From: Desulfonatronovibrio sp046496945
GTDB lineage: Bacteria > Desulfobacterota > Desulfovibrionia > Desulfovibrionales > Desulfonatronovibrionaceae
Length of the DNA stretch: 10,043 nt
Direction: 5' to 3'
NCBI GenBank assembly: GCA_046496945.1
Contig: JAWOGL010000082.1
Span: forward strand, 1-10,043
Under the pieces are notes generated by a model that did no database searches, was not told the DNA's origin, and was given only the letters and a program-made list of their open reading frames with translations. Positions 1-5,670 of the stretch are shown here, piece after piece (the first letter of the stretch is position 1; every line of letters starts with the position of its first letter). The translations under genes and the position numbers were made by a program.

Positions 1-74
1 GGAAATTACTGCACATAAAGAGTCTGATCAGGCTGTTGAATGGCTTAACAGCGTGTTGAAAAAGTCCTTACCAG

Positions 75-200
75 GCAGGTTGTTCAAAAATTCCAAGGGC
101 AAGGAGCAAAAAAAGTTCAAGGTCGCGGCGTATTTAGCATACGCAAGAGTTTGAACTTTTTGCAGCGACAAAGCCAATTGGGAGATTTTCAGCAACCTGC
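75..200. repeat. 126 bp imperfect palindrome with inverted ends (MITE/REP-like)
   Basis: The two ends are inverted copies: GCAGGTTGTTCAAAAATTCC at 75-94 and, read on the minus strand from 200 to 181, GCAGGTTGCTGAAAATCTCC, which agree at 16 of 20 positions. Inside, AAAAAGTTCAA at 110-120 pairs perfectly with TTGAACTTTTT at 151-161, and GCGTAT at 128-133 pairs with ATACGC at 139-144 around a 5 nt loop. The whole element can therefore fold into one long hairpin. It has no coding capacity. I see no clear target-site duplication at the flanks. Structure and size fit a non-autonomous miniature transposable element or a dispersed extragenic palindrome; copy number cannot be judged from one window. 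The right end runs into the 3' end of the beta-grasp gene. Confidence 0.7.
106..162 (-). terminator. Possible operon-end terminator inside the repeat
   Basis: Read on the minus strand, CAAAAAGTTCAA (162-151) is followed by a central GCGTAT/ATACGC hairpin and then TTGAACTTTTTTT (120-108). This gives an extended stem ending in a run of seven T. It lies about 27-80 nt after the stop codon of the last gene of the minus-strand cluster, where a terminator is expected. The stem is A/T-rich at its base and its T-run is part of the stem, so it is not a textbook intrinsic terminator. The near symmetry means it could also act in the other direction. Confidence 0.35.
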
Positions 201-467
201 TATGCCCAGCAGAACCCGGTAAGGCCCGGGAGTACCCGGCGGGACAAGAGCAAGCCTGTCCCCGTCTTTCAACACTGTGGAAAAAGGGGTAATCCGGCCG
301 TTGACAAACGCGGCTTCCACCTTTTCCCGGTCAAGGCCGAGGGCATCAATCACCCCCTCCACTGTCTGACCTTCCTGTATTTCCATAGAATCGTCAAAAC
401 TGGCATGTCCTGAAGATCTGAGATCATTTTGCAGGAATGAAAAAGCCTTGAAACTGATAGTTGCCAT
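189..467 (-). CDS. MoaD/ThiS-family beta-grasp protein, 92 aa, function unknown
   Basis: This is a small ubiquitin-like beta-grasp protein. The signature is clear: VEAAFVNGRI at residues 50-59 matches the central VNG strand and turn of MoaD/ThiS sulfur carriers, and LKDGDRLALVPP at 66-77 matches their late LxxGDxVxxxPP segment. Canonical family members end about four residues after PP with a diglycine that is adenylated and thiocarboxylated. Here a further 15 residues follow (GTPGPYRVLLGIAGC) and there is no terminal GG, so sulfur-carrier activity is doubtful unless the tail is processed. The ATG at 467 is chosen because a GGGAGG ribosome site (476-481) lies 8 nt upstream. In-frame starts further upstream would run into the radical SAM gene, which ends 25 nt before this start. 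The last three codons and the stop lie inside the 75-200 repeat. Family assignment is good; function is not known. Confidence 0.85.
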   Translation of the reverse strand: MATISFKAFSFLQNDLRSSGHASFDDSMEIQEGQTVEGVIDALGLDREKVEAAFVNGRITPFSTVLKDGDRLALVPPGTPGPYRVLLGIAGC

Positions 468-475
468 GAAATACG

Positions 476-481
476 CCTCCC
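476..481 (-). promoter_or_regulatory. Ribosome binding site fixing the beta-grasp gene start
   Basis: GGGAGG on the minus strand, 8 nt before the ATG at 467. It selects the 92-residue protein over longer in-frame starts that would overlap the preceding gene. Confidence 0.75.
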
Positions 482-492
482 GAGGTATATCC

Positions 493-2163
493 TCAACTTT
501 GGGCATGTCCCTGTGGTGGATTGCCCCTTTCCAGAAATTTCTCCATGCCGCACCTTCTGCACTTGTGACAGGGCTGATCCGGACAGATTCTGGTGGGCAG
601 GGCTTTGTGATATTTAATCCATTCTTTTGCCAGATAGTCCTTATCAATCCCGATATCAATAATATCCCACACAAAATCGGTATCAAGAGGAAATTCCCGG
701 TCAATGTAGTCTTCCATGCTTCCAGACCAGAGCTTTAGGGCGTTTCTCCAGCTGTTGCCGTTTTCCGCCGCCAGAACCAGCAAATCGTGGACCTGTTCAT
801 CGCCCCTGGAAAGAAGACCTTGCAGCCTTGCGCCAAAGGGTTTTTCCGCGTTGAACTTGAGTCCTTTATATCCGGAACACAATTTTTTGAAAATTTTTGT
901 TTTTTTTAAAAACCTCTCCTGGCTTTCCATAGGCGCCCATTGAAGCGGAGTCCAGGGCTTGGGCACAAACATGGAAGCACTGATGCTGATCAGATCCACC
1001 CCTTTACTTCTTTTGCCCATACCGGACTTTCTTGCCTGATCCAGTCTGTCCAGAAAAGAAGCAAGTTCATCAAAATCATCGATTTCTTCACCTGGAAGAC
1101 CCAGAATAAAATACAGTTTCAGGGTATTGAACCTGAGCTCGCTGATAAGCTTTACCGCTTCAAAAAACATATCCTGATCAAAATGCTTGTTCATTGCGGC
1201 TCTAAGTTTCTGGCTAACCCCTTCCACAGCCAGGGTCATCGTCCTGGTCCCGCAACGCCGGAGAAACTCCAGCAGGTTTCTGTCCAGACCGTCTGCTCTT
1301 ACCGATGAAAGGGAGAACTTGATCTGTCTGTTGTGGAGCCAGGCAAGGAAGGGCTTCAGATCAGGCCAGTCGGTCAGGGCTGTACCCACCAGACCGACCT
1401 TGCGCGGAGAAGCATCCTGAATGATTTGCTTTATATCGCCCAGGCTGGATTGCCGGGGTGGTCTGTAGATAAACCCGGCCGCGCAGAATCTGCAGCCGTA
1501 AGAACATCCGCGGTTGATTTCCACCAGGAAACTGTCCCGGAAAACAGAACTGGAAGAAACAAATGACGAACAGGACGGACTGGGAAGTTCAGCGTGGGTT
1601 TTTATGGAAATTTGTTTACGGACCTTGTTCTTCTGCCCGGGGATAAGTATCCCTGGTAAACCGGATATTTTTTGAAGGGCCAGATCATAAGAGCTTCCGG
1701 CCAGCCATTGATCACGCACCTTTTGGGCTACCTGGGCAAACCTGCCCTCTGATTCTCCCACAAACAGGAAATCCAGGCTGGGAGCCACCGGAAAAGGGTT
1801 GAGAAAAGCAATGGGACCGCCAGCCATGACCAGGGGCCAGTCTTTTCTCTGATCCGCCCTGATTCCTATATCATCAGCCTTAAGGATGTTTATCACGCAG
1901 AGGTAATCACCTTCAAAATTCAGACTGAAGCAGATAAAGGGGAAGGCCCCTAGTTTTTTGTCTGAATCCGGAGACACAGCTTTTTGCGCCTCCTGGTCCC
2001 AGAAAAAACGCTCAACATAAAAGCCGTCGTCATAACCAAGTTCCCTGTATACGGTCTGCCAGCCCAGGCATGACATAGCCTGAGGCTCCTGTTCCGGAAA
2101 CACCAGCGCCACCGGAAGACGCCCCCCCCATTCTCTGACGGGAATTGGCCCGGGACTGTTCAT
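493..2163 (-). CDS. TIGR03960-like radical SAM protein with B12-binding-like N-terminus
   Basis: This 556-residue protein is a radical S-adenosylmethionine enzyme. Cys220, Cys224 and Cys227 form the CxxxCxxC motif (GCSYGCRFC) that would hold the catalytic [4Fe-4S] cluster. The N-terminal 150 residues resemble a cobalamin-binding-like fold: LVFPE at 20-24 followed by MSxLGxQxxY at 30-39, and MAGGPIAFLNPFP at 113-125. I see no DxHxxG cobalamin-ligand motif, so B12 binding is not supported. LGLPGE at 354-359 and FVPKPWTPLQW at 399-409 are typical of TIGR03960. The C-terminus carries a cysteine cluster, Cys527, 532, 535 and 538 (Cx4CxxCxxC), where family members also have one, possibly for a second cluster or zinc. 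The reaction is unknown. In many bacteria relatives sit beside a DUF2344 protein and RNase G; here the gene follows ftsZ by 27 nt and precedes a MoaD/ThiS-like gene. GGAG (2168-2171) lies 4 nt before the ATG. Confidence 0.9.
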   Translation of the reverse strand: MNSPGPIPVREWGGRLPVALVFPEQEPQAMSCLGWQTVYRELGYDDGFYVERFFWDQEAQKAVSPDSDKKLGAFPFICFSLNFEGDYLCVINILKADDIGIRADQRKDWPLVMAGGPIAFLNPFPVAPSLDFLFVGESEGRFAQVAQKVRDQWLAGSSYDLALQKISGLPGILIPGQKNKVRKQISIKTHAELPSPSCSSFVSSSSVFRDSFLVEINRGCSYGCRFCAAGFIYRPPRQSSLGDIKQIIQDASPRKVGLVGTALTDWPDLKPFLAWLHNRQIKFSLSSVRADGLDRNLLEFLRRCGTRTMTLAVEGVSQKLRAAMNKHFDQDMFFEAVKLISELRFNTLKLYFILGLPGEEIDDFDELASFLDRLDQARKSGMGKRSKGVDLISISASMFVPKPWTPLQWAPMESQERFLKKTKIFKKLCSGYKGLKFNAEKPFGARLQGLLSRGDEQVHDLLVLAAENGNSWRNALKLWSGSMEDYIDREFPLDTDFVWDIIDIGIDKDYLAKEWIKYHKALPTRICPDQPCHKCRRCGMEKFLERGNPPQGHAQS

Positions 2164-2190
2164 CAGACTCCGGCTCCGAAAATCACCAAC

Positions 2191-3417
2191 CTAGTCAGCC
2201 TGCCTCCTGATAAATGACGGAATCTCAAATTCGTCCTCATCAAAGATAAACTCCTCATTTTTCTGTCTGTGACCGGTCCCGGCCTGAGGTTCAGTCTTGG
2301 TGTCAATATCTTTCCTGGTCCTCAGATAAGTGGGAATATTCAGATTTTCTTTCCCCTCGGGATCGACCTGCACAGATCTGGGCCGCTGAACATATTTTGA
2401 ACCTGTCCTTTGGGAATCCAGCCTGGTTACATTGGGATTATTTTCAGCAATCTTTTCAATACGGTCCTCAATGCCCGTGGCAATGACTGTTATTCGAATC
2501 TCGTCTTCAATTTCCTCATCAAAGACAGTCCCGAAATAAATCTGGGCGTCTTCATGGGCCGCTTCATGAATAATCTCTGCTGCCTCGCTGACTTCATCAA
2601 TAGCCAGATCAGTGCCGCAGGTCACATTCATAAGCACGCCTCTGGCCCCGTCAATGGAAACGTCCTCCAGGAGGGGGCTGGTAATAGCCTTCATGGCCGC
2701 TTCCCTGGCCCGGCCTTCGCCTTTGGCTATACCCGTACCCATCATGGCCAGCCCCATCTCGGACATAACCGCCTTGACATCGGCAAAGTCCAGGTTGATC
2801 AGTCCGGGCACCATGATCAAATCGGAAATACCCTTAACTCCGTAGTACAGCACTTCATCTGCTTTTTTAAGCATTTCCAGGAACCCCGCCTTTTTAGAGG
2901 CCAGGGACAACAGACGGTCATTAGGGATGGTGATTATACTGTCCACAACTTCCTTGAGGCTTTCAATCCCTTTATCTCCCTGACTGCGTCTCCTTTTACC
3001 CTCGAAATAAAAGGGCTTGGTCACTACAGCCACGGTCAGGGCGTCCATTTCCTTGGCCACCTTGGCGATAACCGGGGCGGCTCCGGTTCCGGTTCCGCCT
3101 CCCATACCCGCGGTCACAAAAACCATGTCGCATCCATGCAGGATTTCACGGAGCTGATCAATGCTCTCCTGGGCTGCTTCTTTGCCTACTTCAGGGTCAG
3201 CACCTGCTCCCAGGCCTTTGGTCAGCTTCTCGCCAAGCTGAATTTTATGCTCCGCCTTTGAATGTTTGAGGGCCTGCAGATCTGTATTGGCCACAATGAA
3301 AGTAACTCCCTTCATGGCTGAACAGATCATGTTGTTTACGGCGTTTCCACCGCCTCCACCGACTCCTACGACCTTGATTCTGGCGTTGCCTTCCATTTCA
3401 ATTTCCTGAAATTCCAT
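2191..3417 (-). CDS. ftsZ: Cell division protein FtsZ (tubulin-like GTPase)
   Basis: FtsZ polymerises with GTP into the cytoplasmic Z-ring that organises division. In this 408-residue protein the nucleotide-binding start is VVGVGGGGGNAVNNM at 16-30, and the tubulin signature GGGTGTG lies at 106-112. The T7 synergy loop is NLDFADV at 208-214, with Asp210 and Asp213 expected to complete GTP hydrolysis in the neighbouring subunit. The globular domain ends near residue 318. A variable linker follows, then the C-terminal conserved peptide FEIPSFIRRQAD (397-408) that binds FtsA and other partners. The linker also contains IPTYLRTRK at 361-369, which looks like a second copy of the tail peptide. AAGGAGGAA (3421-3429) just before the ATG is a near-perfect ribosome site, consistent with the high level of FtsZ cells need. 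ftsA ends 76 nt upstream. Confidence 0.98.
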   Translation of the reverse strand: MEFQEIEMEGNARIKVVGVGGGGGNAVNNMICSAMKGVTFIVANTDLQALKHSKAEHKIQLGEKLTKGLGAGADPEVGKEAAQESIDQLREILHGCDMVFVTAGMGGGTGTGAAPVIAKVAKEMDALTVAVVTKPFYFEGKRRRSQGDKGIESLKEVVDSIITIPNDRLLSLASKKAGFLEMLKKADEVLYYGVKGISDLIMVPGLINLDFADVKAVMSEMGLAMMGTGIAKGEGRAREAAMKAITSPLLEDVSIDGARGVLMNVTCGTDLAIDEVSEAAEIIHEAAHEDAQIYFGTVFDEEIEDEIRITVIATGIEDRIEKIAENNPNVTRLDSQRTGSKYVQRPRSVQVDPEGKENLNIPTYLRTRKDIDTKTEPQAGTGHRQKNEEFIFDEDEFEIPSFIRRQAD

Positions 3418-3420
3418 GGC

Positions 3421-3429
3421 TTCCTCCTT
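3421..3429 (-). promoter_or_regulatory. Strong ribosome binding site of ftsZ
   Basis: AAGGAGGAA on the minus strand with its GGAGG core 5 nt before the ATG at 3417. It is the strongest ribosome site in the window. It supports the start at MEFQEIEMEG rather than the internal Met at residue 8. Confidence 0.8.
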
Positions 3430-3438
3430 CCCCTGTAT

Positions 3439-3467
3439 TGCATATTCAACATTAAAAATAACGGCAA
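3439..3467 (-). promoter_or_regulatory. Candidate sigma-70 promoter for ftsZ, with an inverted repeat
   Basis: In the 76 nt ftsA-ftsZ gap the minus strand reads TTGCCG (3467-3462), a 17 nt A/T-rich spacer, then TATGCA (3444-3439). The -35 matches TTGACA at 4 of 6 positions and the -10 is a partial match. The -35 overlaps the inverted repeat GCAATT (3464-3469)/AATTGC (3475-3480), which could be a small hairpin or an operator. This is a sequence match only; such short matches arise by chance in A/T-rich DNA. Confidence 0.3.
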
Positions 3468-3493
3468 TTTTTATAATTGCGCAGGGATCAACC

Positions 3494-4720
3494 CTACTTT
3501 ATGTCCACAAACCATTTACGCATCTTGGTCAGGATGCGGTTAAACATGTTTTTATCCCTGATTCTGAAACTTTTCTCAGTGCTTTCTTTCTCCGCCCCGT
3601 AAATCAACACTCCCACAGCCGTGGCAAACATGGGATTGTTTACTACATCCCTCAGGCCTCCAACTTTTCTGGGATATCCTATCCTGGTGGGCAGATTAAA
3701 AATCTGCTCAGCCAGTTCCTGAGAACCTTCAATAAGAGAGGCTCCTCCGGTCAGAACCACCCCGGCTCCAATGGAATCTTTGTAGCCTGAACGGATAAGT
3801 TCCTGGTCCACCAGTACAAGCAGCTCCTCCATGCGCGGTTCACATATCTCAGCCAGAACATGCCTGGAAAGTTTTCGCGGGGAGCGCCCTCCCACACTGG
3901 GGACTTCAATGATCTCATCGTCCTGAATAATATCCGCCAGAGCGCATCCATATTTGATCTTGATCTTTTCCGCAGCCACCATGGGCGTGCGAAGGCCAAA
4001 AGCAATATCGTTGGTCAGATTGGCTCCGCCGATTGCAATAACTCCGGTATGCTTGATGGAATCATTGCTGAAAATCGCCACATCAGTGGTTCCTCCTCCT
4101 ATATCCACCAGGGCCACCCCAATTTCCCTTTCTTCACCGGTCAGAACCGCTTTGGAAGAAGCCAGCGCCTCCAGAGCTATGTCAGACACGTCCAACCCGG
4201 AACGATGACAGGAACGGACGATATTCTGGGCGCTGCTTACCGCCCCGGTGACAATATGCACCTTTACTTCCAGCCTGACCCCGGCCATTCCCAGCGGATC
4301 AGCAATCCCGCGTTGATCGTCGACAATATATTCCTGAGGCAGAATATGAATCACCTCCCTGTCCAGAGGTATGGCCACTGCCTTGGCAGCATCAATAACC
4401 CTCTCAACATCGCGGCTTCCGACTTCTCCCCCTTTAACCGCAATAACTCCATGACTGTTGAAGCCTTTGATATGGCTGCCGGCTATTCCGGCGTAAACCG
4501 AATGAATTTCGCATCCAGCCATGAGTTCAGCTTCTTCCAGAGCCTTTTTTATGGACTGGACCGTCTGCTCGATATTGACCACCACTCCTTTGCGAAGACC
4601 TGTTGACGGGCTGGTTCCGATTCCAACAATATCCACTCCATCCGGAGATATCTCCCCTACCACGGCTGATATCTTGGTTGTGCCCAGGTCCAGTCCTACT
4701 ATCAGTTCAGGTTTAGCCAT
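3494..4720 (-). CDS. ftsA: Cell division protein FtsA (actin-like Z-ring membrane tether)
   Basis: FtsA is an actin-fold ATPase that anchors FtsZ filaments to the inner membrane and recruits later divisome proteins. In this 408-residue protein phosphate-1 is GLDLGTTKI at 9-17, phosphate-2 is VDIGGGTTDVAIF at 205-217, and the adenosine motif is GVVLTGGASLIEG at 320-332. The 1C subdomain specific to FtsA lies at about 85-165 and includes PQEYIVDDQ (128-136) and VKVHIVTG (152-159). The C-terminal segment NMFNRILTKMRKWFVDIK (391-408) is a short amphipathic, positively charged helix, which is the membrane-targeting sequence of the family. Length is normal. AAGGA (4728-4732) lies 7 nt before the ATG. 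The gene is separated from ftsQ by 116 nt, the longest internal gap of the cluster, and from ftsZ by 76 nt. Confidence 0.97.
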   Translation of the reverse strand: MAKPELIVGLDLGTTKISAVVGEISPDGVDIVGIGTSPSTGLRKGVVVNIEQTVQSIKKALEEAELMAGCEIHSVYAGIAGSHIKGFNSHGVIAVKGGEVGSRDVERVIDAAKAVAIPLDREVIHILPQEYIVDDQRGIADPLGMAGVRLEVKVHIVTGAVSSAQNIVRSCHRSGLDVSDIALEALASSKAVLTGEEREIGVALVDIGGGTTDVAIFSNDSIKHTGVIAIGGANLTNDIAFGLRTPMVAAEKIKIKYGCALADIIQDDEIIEVPSVGGRSPRKLSRHVLAEICEPRMEELLVLVDQELIRSGYKDSIGAGVVLTGGASLIEGSQELAEQIFNLPTRIGYPRKVGGLRDVVNNPMFATAVGVLIYGAEKESTEKSFRIRDKNMFNRILTKMRKWFVDIK

Positions 4721-4836
4721 AAAGTCATCCTTGTTTTTCAGTTAAGAATTTATCTTTTTAACTGGACTCCCCTGCCTGCCGCGTTAATCTTGAGCACCCT
4801 TCAAAGCAGCGCCCGGCAGCTGGTCTTGTCCTGTTT
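4721..4836 (-). other. 116 nt ftsQ-ftsA gap with inverted repeat near the ftsA ribosome site
   Basis: No gene is seen here. CAGTTAA at 4739-4745 and TTAACTG at 4758-4764 form a perfect 7 bp inverted repeat with a 12 nt loop, beginning 6 nt upstream of the ftsA ribosome site (4728-4732). A second pair, CTGCC/GGCAG, lies in the G/C-rich half. I found no convincing -35/-10 pair. The structure could be an operator or an mRNA hairpin that tunes ftsA translation; neither is proven. Confidence 0.4.
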
Positions 4837-5670
4837 TTACTGTTTTCCCGGGCTATAATTCACCCACGCGTTGCTCTTTGTAATAATAATCCTGTTCACT
4901 GATTCCCTTTCTTTTCTTTTTCCAAGGTCCGCCCATACTCTGCCAAGTTTTGCTGATCCGGATTCCAGTTGGGAATTATCCAGAGTAACCGTCAAACCCA
5001 GGGAATCCACGTACATTTCCACGGTCCCGGTCTGTCTTATCCTGATCCAGGAAATATCATTGAGCGAAAACGGAAAGTCCCTGCTCTCCAGAAATCCGAC
5101 CACTGCTTCCAGATCATAATCCTCTGTCTCCCCGTCAAGATGCAGGGTAGGCAGGGATACATATCTCTGCGGACTGACAGGGGTAATAACCTTTCCGGTT
5201 TCATCGGCGTAGCAGAGTTTGTCCTGATCCTGCAGCCAGAAATAGGCCTGTTTTTCCACTATGTTGATCACCAGCCTGTCAGGAAAAACTCTTTTCACCG
5301 ACGCATCTTCGATCCAGGGATTTTTATTAAGCAGACTGTGCGTATCTGACATATTCAGCTGCAAAAGATTATCTCCGGTATTTACATTCAGCAATTCAGT
5401 AAGTTGAGAGTATGTTAGCTGTTTATTGCCGATAATCTCTATCTGCCTGAGCGCGAAAAATTCACTGTTTACAGCCCTGTCATATCCGTACAGAAGCACA
5501 ATACTGATCAGGACTATGAAGCCCAGGCTCACGGTTAAAAGAAAAGACAGCCCCACCAGCCTGTACAGAGCTACAAACATCCCTTTAATCAGTCCTGCAG
5601 AAGAACTCTTCCGGTAACGTCTGGATCTGCCGGTACTCTGGGCCATGCGAATGCTTGCGCTATAAGCCAT
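4837..5670 (-). CDS. ftsQ: Cell division protein FtsQ (bitopic, POTRA domain)
   Basis: FtsQ is a single-pass inner-membrane protein that links the early cytoplasmic divisome to the FtsBL/FtsWI septal synthesis complex. The protein has 277 residues from the ATG at 5670. A basic cytoplasmic N-terminus (GRSRRYRK near residues 14-21) precedes one hydrophobic segment at about 41-63. A POTRA domain follows at about 73-140: FFALRQIEIIGN, then LLQLNMSDTHSLLNKNPWIEDASVKRVFPDRLVINIVEK. The FtsQ beta domain runs to near the C-terminus. The start is a choice: a TTG at 5673 would add one Met and overlap murB by 4 nt, while the ATG at 5670 shares one base with the murB stop (TGATG). I prefer the ATG, with AAAGG about 7 nt upstream. 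The junction implies translational coupling to murB. Divergent sequence is normal for FtsQ; topology and position make the call. Confidence 0.93.
   Translation of the reverse strand: MAYSASIRMAQSTGRSRRYRKSSSAGLIKGMFVALYRLVGLSFLLTVSLGFIVLISIVLLYGYDRAVNSEFFALRQIEIIGNKQLTYSQLTELLNVNTGDNLLQLNMSDTHSLLNKNPWIEDASVKRVFPDRLVINIVEKQAYFWLQDQDKLCYADETGKVITPVSPQRYVSLPTLHLDGETEDYDLEAVVGFLESRDFPFSLNDISWIRIRQTGTVEMYVDSLGLTVTLDNSQLESGSAKLGRVWADLGKRKERESVNRIIITKSNAWVNYSPGKQ

Noticed and set aside
1..74. Search for a gene or RNA at the left edge
   Set aside because: No reading frame with family character, no tRNA-like fold and no strong hairpin seen; only the motifs that resemble the repeat ends stand out.
468..704. 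A longer beta-grasp protein starting at 704
   Set aside because: The extra 79 residues overlap the radical SAM gene in another frame and do not resemble the family. The ATG at 467 has a good ribosome site and gives a normal MoaD/ThiS start.
2410..3261. A 283-codon open frame on the plus strand opposite ftsZ
   Set aside because: It lies wholly within ftsZ, its translation has no recognisable family character, and no ribosome site or neighbour supports it. Long antisense frames are common opposite conserved genes with biased codon use.
3860..4606. A 248-codon open frame on the plus strand opposite ftsA
   Set aside because: It is fully overlapped by a certain ftsA gene and its product looks like arbitrary antisense translation.
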